From contig BFEA01000285.1 in the NCBI GenBank assembly GCA_003427395.1, positions 190,544-212,859 on the forward strand: a DNA stretch of 22,316 nucleotides. The letters are read 5' to 3'. The first letter of the stretch is position 1; each line of letters begins with the position of its first letter. The DNA comes from Chara braunii. Lineage: Eukaryota > Streptophyta > Charophyceae > Charales > Characeae. Under the pieces are notes generated by a model. It ran no database searches and was not told the origin of the DNA. It worked only from the letters and a program-made list of their open reading frames with translations. Both the position numbers and the translations under genes were made by a program. Below are positions 1 to 9,695 of this stretch, piece after piece.

Positions 1-1020
1 TGACAATGGAGGAAGAAGGTGCAAGGTGGTTGGCTATGGAGGATGGGTGTAGGTGATGGTGGAGGAAGAAGGTGCAAGGTGGTTGGCTATGGTGGGTGGG
101 TATAGGTGATGGTGGGGGAAGAAGGTGCAATGTGGTTGGCTATGGTGGATGGGTGTAGGTGATGGTGGAGGAAGAAGGTGGGAGGTGTTTTGGGTTGTCC
201 TTTGGACATCCGGGCATGGTGGATGGCTATGGTGGACGGGGAGAGGGAGATGGTGAAGAAGGTGGTGGAGGAAGAAGGTGCAAGGTGGCCGGCTGTGGTG
301 GATAGGTATAGGAGAAGGTGGAGGATGAAGGTGCAAGGAGGTTGGTTATGGTGGATAGGTGTAGGAGATGGTGGAGGAAGAAGGTGCAAGGTGGTTGGCT
401 ATGGCGGACGGGTGTAGGTGATGGTGAAGGAAGAAGGTGCAAGGTGGTTGGCTATGATGGATGGGTGTAGGAGATGGTGGAGGAAGGAGGTGGAAGAAGG
501 TTGGCTATGGTGGATGGGTGTAGGAGATGGTGGACGAAGAAGGTGCAAGGTGGTCGGCTACGGTGGATGGGTGTAGGAGATGGTGGAGGAAGAAGGTGCA
601 AGGTGGTCGGCTATGGTGGATGGGTGTGGGTGATGGTGGGGGAATAAGGTGCAAGGCAGTTGGCTATGGCGGATGGGTGTAGGTGATGGTGGAGGAAGAA
701 GGTGCAAGGTGGTTGGCTATGGCGGATGGGTGTAGGTGATGGTGGAGGACGAAGGTGCAAGGTGGTTGGCTATGGTGGGTGGGTGTAGGTGATGGTGGAG
801 GAAGAAGGTGCAAGTTGGTTGGCTATGGTGGATGGGTGTTGGTGATGGTGGAGGAAGAAGGTGGGAGGTGTTTTGGGTTGTCCTTTGGACATCTGGGCAA
901 GGTGGATGGCTATGGTGGACGGGGAGAGGGAGATGGTGAAGAAGGTGGTTGAGGAAGAAGGTGCAAGGTGGCCGGCTATGGTGGATAGGTGTAGGAGATG
1001 GTGGAGGAAGAAGGTGCAAG
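1..1020. repeat. 53-bp minisatellite array, G-rich on the plus strand
   Basis: A purine/G-rich unit containing GGTGCAAGGTGGTTGGCTAT and GGATGGGTGTAGGTGATGG recurs with a 53-bp period; for example, GCAA(G/T)GTGG starts at 21, 74 and 127. Copies differ by point changes. Two divergent blocks beginning GGAGGTGTTTTGGGTTG lie at 181 and 864. The array runs off the left edge of the window and stops abruptly at about 1020, where unrelated sequence begins. Open frames of 60-105 codons cross it in several frames on both strands. They are products of the repeat composition (Pro/His/Ser-rich or Gly/Val/Trp-rich) and are not taken as genes. Confidence 0.95.
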
Positions 1021-1820
1021 GATCTTGGCCCCATGCCGCCCGCTAACCCAAGTGTCCTGGTCCGTTATCCGTCGTATCCCCTAGTCCCGGAGGCAAAACA
1101 CAATTCCACAGCACACAACCTACATCTAACATGCAGAAAACACAGATTTGCAGCAGACACAGTTGGCTGAAAAATTGCAGAATTTGAGATTTGCCGGTTA
1201 CGGTAACTTACCGTTTTGCTGGTTTTTTTTTTTTTGCCGAGGGTGAAAAATCGGGATACACAGGTCTGTGTTTCCTGCCCCAAACGACCTTAGAATCCTC
1301 CGAAACTTGGTGCGCCCTCTCACTGTACCACAGGGAAGGCCTCTGCAAATTTTGGTTTCATTCTGACGCTATTTGGGTTAAGTTGCTAGATTCGGGCGCC
1401 GTCCGGTCGTCGGGTGAACAGTTTGTGGAAGTTCATTTTCTTATTTTTTCATAAAACGGACTCCGATGGCCTGCTGGGTCTGCAGGCCATCTGTTTATGC
1501 CTAGGATATGACGTATGAGAATTCTCAGCCCTCATACCTGTGGTTTGACACCGTTGCCGCAGTCGTGCCCTCGGGCCGCCTCGGCCCGCTTGCCGTCTTC
1601 GGCTGGTCTCGCGCCGGTGAGTGGTCAATCATCTTTGCTTGCCTTCACGGCAGTCCGGTGGCCAGACCCTAGCAGCTAACACAGTCCTACAGCAGTTCAT
1701 CAGCAAAATGGACAGTATGAGTTCCATCCGCTGAGAAAAACATCACTCTACCCATTCCCAATTTTCGCGTTCGAATATGACAAGGGGGGGGGGGGCGAAA
1801 TCATGCAGTATTCCGTCTCG
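1021..1820. other. Non-coding stretch between the two tandem arrays
   Basis: No coding region could be recognised. The stretch holds a run of 13 T (1223-1235), a run of 12 G (1784-1795), a perfect 10-bp hairpin (1465-1491) and a weaker inverted repeat GTATGAG/CTCATAC at about 1513-1538. The open frames here are short and resemble nothing known to me. Confidence 0.6.
1465..1491. repeat. Perfect 10-bp inverted repeat
   Basis: The arms GATGGCCTGC and GCAGGCCATC are exact reverse complements, separated by a 7-base loop (TGGGTCT). The function is unknown. It could be part of an old transposon end or a chance hairpin. Confidence 0.7.
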
Positions 1821-1821
1821 A

Positions 1822-2970
1822 GCACAAGGGGAAAAGTAGCGATTTACTTGGAAGTGGAAAAATGGACAATGCAAGCACTCTACACAACAAGAACACTAAA
1901 TTACACCAAGATGGAGGTAGTGAATTACTCCCAAGTGAAGAGCCAAGTAAAACATGGAGAGAAAGAGAGAAAACAACACATTTGAGCTCACATACACAAG
2001 GGGAAAAGTAGCGATTTACATAGGAGTTAAAAAATGGACAATGCAAACACTCTACACTACAAAAACACTACTTTACACCTAGATTGAAGTAGCGAATTAC
2101 TCCCAAGTGAAAAATCAAGTAAATCATGGAGAGATAGAGAGAAAACAACACATTTGAGCTCACACACACACGGGGAAAAGTAGCGATTTACATGGGAGTG
2201 GAAAAATGGACAATGCAAGCACTCTATGCTACTAGAATACTATATTATACCAAGATTGAAGTAGCAAATTACTCCCAAGTGAAGAATCAAGTGAAACATG
2301 GAGAGAAAGTGAGAGAACAACACATTTGAACTCATACATACTATGGGAAAAGGAGCGATTTACATGGGAGTGGAAAATGGACAACGCAAGTACTCTACAC
2401 TACAAAAACACTAGATTACACCACGGTTGAAGTAGCGAATTACTCCCAAGTGAATAATCAAGTGAAACATGGGGAGAAAGAGAGAAAACAACACTTTTGA
2501 GCTCACACATACAAGGGGAAAAGTAACGATTTACATAGGAGTGGAAAAATGGACAATGCAAGCACTCTACACTACAAGAACACTAGATTACACCAAAATT
2601 GAAATAGCGAATTACTCCCAAGTGAAGAATTAAGTGAAACATGGAGAGAAAGTGAGAAAAGAACACATTTGAGCTCACACACACAAGGGGAAAAGTAGCG
2701 ATTTACATAGGAGTGGAAAAATGGACAATGCAAGCACTCTACACTATAAAAACACTAGATTACACCAAGGTTGAAGTAGGGAATTACTCCCAAGTGAAGA
2801 ATCAAGTGAAACATGGAGAGAAAGTGAGAAAACAACACACTGGAGCTCACACACACGAGGGGAAAAGTAGCGATTTACATAGGAGTGGAAAAATGGACAA
2901 TGCAAGCACTCTATACTACAAGAACACTAGATTACACCGAGATTGAAATAGCAAATTACTCCCAAGTGCA
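1822..2970. repeat. 172-bp satellite, seven tandem copies
   Basis: The anchor GAAAAGTAGCGATTTAC or a close variant starts at 1831, 2003, 2175, 2347, 2518, 2690 and 2862, so the spacing is 172, 172, 172, 171, 172 and 172 bp. Each unit contains AAATGGACAATGCAAGCACT, an AATTACTCCCAAGTGAAGAA-like block, a GGAGAGAAAGNGAGA block and an ACACATTTGAGCTCACACA block. Copies differ by scattered substitutions. The last copy breaks off after CCCAAGTGCAAGG. The unit length is close to one nucleosome repeat, as in many satellites. Short open frames inside it are composition artefacts. Confidence 0.95.
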
Positions 2971-3420
2971 AGGAAAATAAGCAGCAGCGAGATGACAATC
3001 CCATATCACACCATCACATTTCAAGTCAAATAGTCACACCGTGTCCAGATAGCATCATTGCACCAATAATACACCAATGGAGTTTCGTAGCACTGAAAAC
3101 CAATCTTCGTGGAGAGCACACTCTCTCCCTCAACACACGAGTCCAGTTCCCTTACACTCACACTTGGCGCTCAGCGCCCAACCTATTCCTACACAGCTAC
3201 TACAGACTACAAAAAGACAATGCAACTTTTGACATCAGCAGCATCCCGAAGTACTTGAAGATGCCGCCCATGCAGACCTTCGCCAATACAAGGTACGTGC
3301 CCTCACATCATCATCATCATCATCATCATCATCCTTCACCTATCCCCTGACTTCACTCACACCTATCCTCTCTGTCACCCGAAGACCACCCCTGCGCTTC
3401 ACTGTAGTCCAAGCCCACCA
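2971..3420. other. Non-coding stretch, CT/AC-rich on the plus strand
   Basis: No gene was recognised. The stretch contains a CAT microsatellite at 3306-3332 and may include the degraded 5' flank or LTR of element A, but no primer-binding site could be found to prove this. Confidence 0.5.
3306..3332. repeat. (CAT)9 microsatellite
   Basis: Nine perfect CAT triplets in a row. Confidence 0.97.
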
Positions 3421-3779
3421 GCTATGGTGGCTGGGCTATGGCGCTGCCCTTAGCAGCGCCCTCCTCATTTGCACGACCGCACGTGCTGCACCTCGCCTCC
3501 CAATGCTAGCAGCAGCCCACGAGCATCTGCTCTAGCAGCGCTGCCGCCAGCATGCGAGTGCCTGAATGAGGCTGCCTGGCCAGAGCTCTTTCCTTTATGG
3601 AAAAGAGCTGGCCAGCTCTCGCAGCTTGGCTGGGATGGCCTGGGCCCGGCAGCTTCCGGAAGGCCCCAGGATGCTGTCTGGATGCAGCAGCTACTGGGCT
3701 GCTGGACCTCGTTCGGTTGGGCGCCCAACTGTCTCTGTATGAGGCTGCGCATCATGCCCAGGGCCTGCATATCACTCCC
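3421..3779. repeat. GC-rich stretch dense in short palindromes
   Basis: Perfect palindromes or hairpins include GGCGCTGC/GCAGCGCC (3440-3460, 4-5 base loop), AGAGCTGGCCAGCTCT (3604-3619, no loop) and GTTGGGCGCCCAAC (3716-3729, no loop), with imperfect CCTGGGCC/GGCCCCAGG and CAGCAG/CTGCTG pairs between them. A reading frame is open through it on the plus strand and joins the gag of element A, but the protein has no recognisable domain before about 3780. I treat this as leader or flanking DNA. Confidence 0.6.
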
Positions 3780-4462
3780 ATGCCACAAGCTTTGTATCCC
3801 GCCCTTCCACTACTTCCCCGAAACGCTCTCATTCCCACCAAACCCACCAACGATTTCACCCGGATTGCTTCCTCCCCGCCCACCCTTGACTTCAACGCCC
3901 TCGCCGCCACTACCCCCAAAGCCGGCAATATCACTCCATCATTTCGCGCCAATGAGATCCCCACCTTCTCCAACCAACCCCACGAGGATGTCTTCCTCTT
4001 TCTCACCAAACTCCAACAAGCCTTCTCCCTCCACAACGCTCCCGTCATCCATTGGCTCCCCATCGTCGGTTCCAGACTCCTAGACGGTGTCGGTCGCTGG
4101 TGGTACACAAAAATGTCAAACTGCCATCATGCCAGTCTTCCACCTCACTCCTTCCTTTATTGGGCCACCATGATCACCTCCACCTTCCGTCCACCGAAAA
4201 CGGTCAATGACTACCTCGACCAATTCTATCGGCTCCACCAAAACGGGCCAAGGACCGTTTTGTTCAATACGTCCGCTCACTTCGTCAACACATCCCCATT
4301 GACGTCATCAGCGACACCGCTTTCATCTCCCGAGTCAAGAGGGTATGTTGCAAGGACCTAGCGACAACCCTTGTCCACGAGCCCTCCGTGACCCTCGCCG
4401 ACCTCCTCACTCGTGCCCTCCAAGTCGACCGCCTCCTCTCCGGCAATTCACTCGCCACGTGA
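3780..4462 (+). pseudogene. Element A gag (capsid) pseudogene
   Basis: From the ATG at 3780 the frame reads a Ty3-type Gag: a Pro/Thr-rich lead, then F(R)ANEIPTFSNQPHEDVFLF, GVGRWWYTKM and the helix-rich block with DYLDQFYRLHQ that is typical of the retrotransposon Gag family. At about 4252 the frame shifts by one base and continues as DRFVQYVRSLRQHIP, ending with ALQVDRLL at a TGA (4460-4462). No CCHC zinc knuckle is visible downstream; 4463-4704 is degraded and carries stops in all frames. Gag would form the virus-like particle. The frameshift and lost nucleocapsid make it non-functional. The upstream frame stays open to 3597, so the start is uncertain. Confidence 0.82.
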
Positions 4463-4704
4463 GCAAACCTGCGACATCCACTCCTTCGACCGCCGCTGGA
4501 CCTCACCCCTCCTCAACATGACCTGTGTATCCTTGATCTCGGCGTGCACCTTCCTCCACCAGCGCCATTCTTTACCCCGCCAGATGAGATCATCACCGCC
4601 ACGTGCTCTTCCACCCTCCTCCCCAAACCCTCTTCCATTACCTTCTCTGATCATCTGATGTTGTTAAGGAACAAACCCCTCACGATTACCTTGTTAGACT
4701 AGGC

Positions 4705-5090
4705 TTGGAGCAACATCGCCTCAACACTATGATCTGCTTTGCTTGTGCCGGAACTGCTCAATTCCAGCTCAGGTTTATCTCCGTCTCTCTTGGCGCAACT
4801 ACATTGAAGTTTCGGGCCTTCCTTGATATTGGTGTCACCGACAACTTCATCACCAACGCCTGTGCCAGCAAAATCGGTCTCTCTTCTACCGGCTACAACT
4901 CCCCTTTTACTATCTGACTCGGGGACAAGGACTCAACCATCGTTGTTGACCGCACTGTTCCTGAGATCACCATGACTATTGGTCCCCTTCGAAGTTAGAT
5001 CTCCTTCGATGTCATGAGCCTCATGTGTGACATCGTCCTGGGAACTCCTTGGCTTAACCATTACACGCGTTACTCATTCCATCCATCATT
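4705..5090 (+). pseudogene. Element A aspartic protease pseudogene
   Basis: FRAFLDIGVTDNFIT matches the active-site strand of Ty3-type proteases, where LDSGATDNFI is usual. Here the Ser after the catalytic Asp is Ile. The C-terminal signature CDIVLGTPWL is present. In-frame stops TGA (4915-4917) and TAG (4996-4998) break it. The enzyme would cut the Gag-Pol polyprotein. The region from about 5090 to 5300 that should link to RT is poorly conserved and contains three Ns. Confidence 0.85.
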
Positions 5091-5309
5091 TTTTGCCTTA
5101 CTACATCTCCCGACGCTACCCTCGATATTCCTTACCTTCTTCCTCCTACTNCCCCACCNCCCATCNCCCCTCATCAGTTCCTCCACATGAACCGCCAATA
5201 TCCCGACTCCGCCTACTATTGCTTGGTCATTGATTGTGAGCGTCCCGAGGACCTGCTTCCAATGGACAAGCCAGACCAAGCCCCTCCTTCCGACCCACTC
5301 ATCAATTCC

Positions 5310-6087
5310 CTCGTCATGGAGTTCAAGGTCTTTTTTCCCGAGACCTTGCCCGCCGGTCTCCGTCCTAATCATGGTTTGTCTCACACCATCGATCAAGAAC
5401 GTGGCCACAGTCCCCCCGTCGGCCACCATACCAACTCTCCGTCCCAGAGGCGAGGAAATGACGCGGCAACTCAATGAACTCCTTGAAAAAGGATTCATTA
5501 AGCCTAACTCATCACCCTTCGGTACCAGTTGTCTCTTCGTCAAGAAAAACGACACCTTCGACTCCGCATGTGCACAGACTACCACACCTTGAACCCGATC
5601 ACGATCAAGAGCAAGTATCCACTACCCGCATTTGCGAACTTCTTGATCTCCTCCGTGGAGCCAAACATTCACCAAGATTCACCTCCGCAGTGGCTTCCAC
5701 CAGATCCCCATTCGTGAAGAAGATACTCATAAGGCTGCCTTCCGCTCTCGCTTCAGGACCTACGATTTCCTTTTGATGCCTTTTGGCCTCACAAATGCCC
5801 CAACGACCTTCCAGTCTACTATGAATCACATCTTTCGCAATCTTCTCGAAGTGTGTGTCGTCGTCTATCTTGATGATATCCTGGTCTTTAGTCCCACCTT
5901 CGAGACTCACCTTCAACACATCCGCCAGGTCCTCTTTATCCTTAGACACCAAAAGTTTTATTCCAAGCTCAACAAATGCACTTTTGCTGCCTCAAGCGTA
6001 GAATACCTCGGCCACATTGTCTTCGCTGATGGTATCTGCATGGACCCCTCGAAGGTCACCGCCTTATCTGGTTTCCCCCACCTATGA
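5310..6087 (+). pseudogene. Element A reverse transcriptase pseudogene
   Basis: RT motifs appear in order but in changing frames: EFKVFFPETLPAGL (about 5320), LLEKGFIKPNSSPFGT (about 5480), RMCTDYHTLNPITIKSKYPL (about 5565), FTKIHLRSGFHQIPI (5678-5722), [16 protein letters not shown] (5770-5820) and VVVYLDDILVF (5857-5889). Frameshifts lie near 5398, 5555 and 5678, and another shift occurs before the Phe-Leu-Gly-Leu-Ala block at about 6100. The catalytic YLDD (codons 5866-5877) is intact, but the first catalytic Asp of KIDL is His (CAC at 5690-5692). The frame ends in a stop at 6085-6087. Confidence 0.92.
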
Positions 6088-6733
6088 TATTGCTGCAACT
6101 TCGTTCCTTCCTCGGTCTTGCCAACTACTACCGCCCCTTCATCCATGACTACTCTGAAATTTTCTACCCCCTGCACGAGCTCACTTGCAAGAACAAGCCT
6201 TTTGCAATGGAATGGACGTCGTTAAGCTGCCTTCGACCTCCTCAAACAAGTCATTACCACCGCCCCTGTCCTCAAAATTGTTGACCCCTCTCGACACTTT
6301 TATGTTACCGCCGATGCCTCAGACTTTGCTCTTCGATCCGTTCTGTTCCAACACTTCCCTCGCGATATCCCGGACCCCCTCCATTAAGGATTCCCCCACC
6401 CACTTTGAGGCTCTACCTGACGAGTATCCCATCGCATTTGCAAGCAAGAAGCTCATCCCCACCAAGATGAATTATCCCTCCAATGAGAAGGAACTCCCCG
6501 TCGTCATCCATGCCCTCAAAGTCTGACACCCATACCTCGACGGTCAGCACTTCACTATCCCTACTGACAACACCATCGTCTCAAGCATACTCACCAAGAA
6601 AGATATCACACCCTGCCNAACTCGATGGTTAGACTTTCTTGCTTTGTTTACATTTACCATTTGTCACACCCTTGCCAAAAGCAATCACGCNGTCNATGTC
6701 TTCTCTCGACCGCCTGATCACAAACCCCCTTAG
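6088..6733 (+). pseudogene. Element A RNase H pseudogene
   Basis: The RT connection continues as LRSFLGLANYYRPFIHDYSE. The RNase H domain follows in another frame as VLKIVDPSRHFYVTADASDF with the usual first Asp, then after a TAA and a frameshift as YPIAFASKKLIPTKMNYPSN and EKELPVVIHALKV with the conserved Glu. A TGA sits where Trp usually follows KV/KT, a change that fits TGG to TGA. FTIPTDNT keeps the third acidic position. The domain ends with a degraded ADALSRRPD-like block and a TAG at 6731-6733. Three Ns fall inside it. Confidence 0.85.
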
Positions 6734-6833
6734 AGAGTCTATGCTGCCATGATCCATGTTTAATTCCTACCTTCAAGTTCACTCCACACCGCTACAATTA
6801 CGGGTACTCTTCATCCCCTAATTTCTCTACCAT

Positions 6834-7975
6834 CTACAACAAGCTTCGTGACTTCGACAACGTTCCCGACTACTCCTTCCATAACAACCTCTTGTACATT
6901 AACACTAAAGGCACTCCCCGACTTTGTATCCCTAACGCACGTGGTCTTCGTACCCAACTCTTGGTCGAACACCACGACGCCACGACCGCAGGACACCTTG
7001 GTTTCCAGAAGACATCTGACACCGTCTCTCGCTACTTCTACTGGCCCTCACTCCTCACCGACGTGAAAGATTACATCCGCTCATGCCTCACTTATCAAGC
7101 AGTCAACCCCTCAAACCAGGCCGAGCCTGGTAAGCTCTAGTCATTGCCTATCCTCACCCATTGGTGGCAGCCTATCTCTGTAAATTTCGTGTGCAGTCTA
7201 TTCAAGACCGACCACGGCTATGACTGCATCTATGTCATTGTCTGCCGCTTGACCAAGCAAGTTCATTTCATCCTGTGCATCACTTCTCACAATGCCAAAG
7301 ACGGCGCCACACTCTTCTTCGATCATGTCGCATGCTATCAATCTCCCCCAAAACATCATAAGTGACCATGATCCTCGTTTCCTTTCCCAATTCTGGAAAA
7401 GCCTGTTCAAAGCCTACGGCACCAGTCTCAAGTGCAGCACTGCATTTCATCCCCAGACAAATGGCCATACTGAAAAGATGAATTATAATCTCCAAAGTAT
7501 CCTGCTAAAGTATTGTCATCCACACCAGCGTGACTGGGATCAGTTGCTCACCGCCGCTGAGATTGCCGACAACAACGCTGACTGCCCTTCCACTGGCATG
7601 TCCCCATACTACCTTGACCTTGGCTACCATCCCCGCTTGCCCTCAGACTTCTTGCTCCCCTCACAGCTCGACCCATCCACTCCCTGTCCTTCTCTCAATG
7701 AATGGGTGGCAACAATGAACCGCCTCCTCAGAGAAGCCACTATCGCCCTTGAATGAACCCAACAACAACAAGCCAAGAAGACCAACAAACACAGTTGAAA
7801 GTAGGGGACAAAGTCTGGCTCTCCGCCAGACGCTTTGAACCTGAAATGGCTTGTCCAAGAAACTTTCAAACAAGTAGTTTGGTCCTTTCCCTGTCATTGA
7901 ACAAACATCCCCTGTAAATTACAACTACCTCCTGAAATGAGTCGTGTTCACCCTGTTTTCCATGTCGAGTACTAA
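6834..7975 (+). pseudogene. Element A integrase pseudogene
   Basis: The zinc-binding part reads EHHDATTAGHLGFQKT and YFYWPSLLTDVKDYIRSC; the last Cys of the CxxC pair is Tyr (TAT at 7093-7095). A TAG at 7138-7140 follows. The core starts SVNFVCSLFKTDHGYDCIYV, where the first catalytic Asp (usually MDF) is Asn (AAT at 7183-7185). After a frameshift near 7345 it continues with IISDHDPRFLSQFW (second Asp) and FHPQTNGHTEKMN (Glu), then DNNADCPSTGMSPYYLDLGY, to a TGA at 7754-7756. The C-terminal part is recognisable from KVGDKVWLS and HPVFHVEY, the usual linker to the chromodomain, ending in TAA at about 7973. Confidence 0.9.
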
Positions 7976-8055
7976 AAGAATAGCACGAATCACCTCCAGA
8001 ATTCGCCAACTGCCCGTATCCTATACCTCCACCAATCGTGCTACCTACTGAGCCT

Positions 8056-8215
8056 GAATTTGTGGTAGCATCTATCATAGGACGAAGAACAAAAGTATCC
8101 GATCACCCGGAACCAATCACTGAATACAAAGTCAAATGGACTGAATACTCAGATGAAGAATATACATGGTAACCCCTCGATAATCTCAAGAACGCCATGA
8201 AACTTGTTTGTGCAT
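8056..8215 (+). pseudogene. Element A chromodomain, broken by one stop
   Basis: The frame beginning EFVVASIIGRR continues to EYKVKWTEYSDEEYTW, then TAA (8170-8172), then PLDNLKNAMKLVCAYD. This is the chromodomain pattern: aromatic residues of the Y-x-V-K-W and Y-T-W positions, then a C-terminal helix. The stop occupies the position normally held by Glu in W-E-P. Integrase-linked chromodomains of this type bind methylated histone H3 and steer insertion; that role is known for the class, not shown here. Confidence 0.85.
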
Positions 8216-8713
8216 ATGATCGTGCTCACACCGTATCCAAGCTATATACTATGTATAACACCCATATACCCCTGCATAAACCCTGCCTCATTGCTCTACA
8301 CACACCCCCTGCACCCAGCAACCCCCCTGNCCCTCAACCTCTCCCTGTCTGATNTGCTCTTGCCTCCATTTCGTTCCCCAATCTGTCGTCTGCCATCTGT
8401 CTCTCTTGTCCAAGCCTTACCTGCGGCTCCTGCGCATTATTGGTTGGCCATNATGCTGTCNNATTGGCNGGCACCTGGACTCGCAGACTTCTGGAGCAGC
8501 ANTCTCGACATGGACATCAGGACCAGTCTGTGACTTGCTATCCGGATCAGACTTCATCATCAGGATCTATAACTGGACGCACCCTGCCACTTGGACCTTC
8601 ATCTATTGGACTGCTACCAGGGCTGGTCCCCCAATGGACCGGGGACCCCTACCCAATCCACGGTCCTCCCGGTTGGACCGGCTGGTGGCCCGGGCCGGTT
8701 CCCTCCTGGTTGC

Positions 8714-8755
8714 CCCCAGCGCATTTTTTCGCTGGGGCCTAAATTTTTTTTTTTT
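8714..8755 (+). repeat. 8-bp hairpin followed by a run of 12 T
   Basis: CCCCAGCG and CGCTGGGG pair perfectly around an 8-base T-rich loop, and a run of 12 T follows at 8744-8755. It looks like a bacterial terminator, but the surroundings are eukaryotic retroelement DNA, so I do not call it one. Confidence 0.65.
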
Positions 8756-8912
8756 GCCAGCGCGTATGTGTTCCCGAGGCCTCGTGTGGGTGGGCCCTGC
8801 CCCGCAATTTCAAAACCGGGTCCTGTAGGCCCGGATTTTCAAGTAGAAAAAGTGGCCAATCTTGGCCGCCGATCGTCGCAGATCAGCGGCAAAGATCGGC
8901 CAGGACCCCATT

Positions 8913-8994
8913 TCTTAAGAAAAACGGGCAGACGATATCCGCTGCTGACCTTTGCAGATCAGCAGCGGAGAACCGCCACACATTTTTCTTAAGA
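8913..8994. repeat. Concentric 82-bp fold-back
   Basis: The outer arms TCTTAAGAAAAA (8913-8924) and TTTTTCTTAAGA (8983-8994) are perfect 12-bp reverse complements. The inner arms CCGCTGCTGA (8939-8948) and TCAGCAGCGG (8959-8968) are perfect 10-bp reverse complements. Both pairs share exactly the same centre (8953.5). The 14 bases between inner and outer arms pair poorly. Confidence 0.85.
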
Positions 8995-9654
8995 CGGCGG
9001 TCGGGTAGGGCCCTTCTCCAATTTGTCATCTTGTGGTCCAACAGACCAGTTACCACTGGCAACATCTGACGCTTCACCCTCAGCCACGAGGGGAACACTA
9101 TGCTTGTGATGAGGCTCTACTGAGATTATATACTTCTGCAACGTCCCTGCCATCTGTGGAAAAAGTTATGGGTTCGGATTTTGGAATCGTGATGTCAGAG
9201 CCGTCCAAGGTGCAAGCCCAAGAATGGGCCTAAGCTATATTCTTCTCTCTATCTATCTCCAATAGACCTTGCTCCGCTACATGTATCTGGACAGACTGCC
9301 AGGCAAGCTACTTCCAGACTGATAACTCACCTTATGTAGAAACCAACAAACAGAAAACGCTCTGCCTCCATGAGCTGAAAGCTGGAACCGTAACTCTTCT
9401 GCGGTCGAGTTATACTCTGGAAGAGCTATAACTTCTAGCAAGAACCTCCTCTCATCATATCTGGTTCAGTTCGTGGGGTATCAATATCAAATGACACACA
9501 CCACGAAGTGCTCCAGCCACGGGGGGGTCGGATAAGTGAACTTGCTTACTTGACCCCTCCTCGTGGAAGCCGTAGTTGCCTGAATATGTCAGAAATAACC
9601 CCCTGCCCCCCTCTGGAAGCCCCCTGAAAAATATTGCACCTTGAAAATTTTATT

Positions 9655-9695
9655 GCGGATTCCGACAGCTCTTGAAGAGTGCAGTCGGAATCTGC
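9655..9695. repeat. 41-bp imperfect hairpin
   Basis: GCGGATTCCGA pairs with TCGGAATCTGC (10 of 11), and the inner part CTCTT/AAGAG can pair as well, leaving almost no loop. Confidence 0.65.

Larger units (their letters stand above)
3780..8230 (+). mobile_element. Element A: degenerate Ty3/gypsy chromovirus-type retrotransposon
   Basis: The domain order gag, protease, RT, RNase H, integrase, chromodomain is the Ty3/gypsy order, and the C-terminal chromodomain places it with chromoviruses. Coding parts lie in all three plus frames, so at least six frameshifts and several stops separate them. Several catalytic positions are changed: protease DSG to DIG, RT Asp to His in KI(D/H)LRSG, integrase zinc-finger Cys to Tyr, and the first integrase Asp to Asn. 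No LTR pair, PBS or polypurine tract was recognised, so the outer ends are unknown; the limits given cover only recognisable coding sequence. It is clearly non-autonomous and old. Confidence 0.9.

Noticed and set aside
34-1046. Open frames of 60-105 codons in the left array, rich in His/Pro/Ser or Gly/Trp
   Set aside because: They follow the 53-bp repeat in several frames on both strands; 53 is not a multiple of 3, so no repeated protein unit would result.
1822-2970. CRISPR-like array
   Set aside because: The repeats are 172 bp with no unique spacers; this is a satellite.
3469-4083. 204-codon plus-strand frame before and over gag of element A
   Set aside because: Its protein is Pro/Ser-rich without a domain, and the overlapping frame carries the recognisable Gag blocks.
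8714-8755. Rho-independent terminator
   Set aside because: The shape fits, but the DNA is eukaryotic retroelement-rich sequence with no gene upstream.
8406-8992. Frames of 100-140 codons after element A
   Set aside because: They overlap each other, contain several Ns and a poly-Phe tract from the T-run, and show no domain.
9518-9567. Inverted repeat CCACGGGGGGGTC / GACCCCTCCTCGTGG as a transposon end
   Set aside because: The arms need gaps and mismatches to pair, and no target-site duplication is visible.
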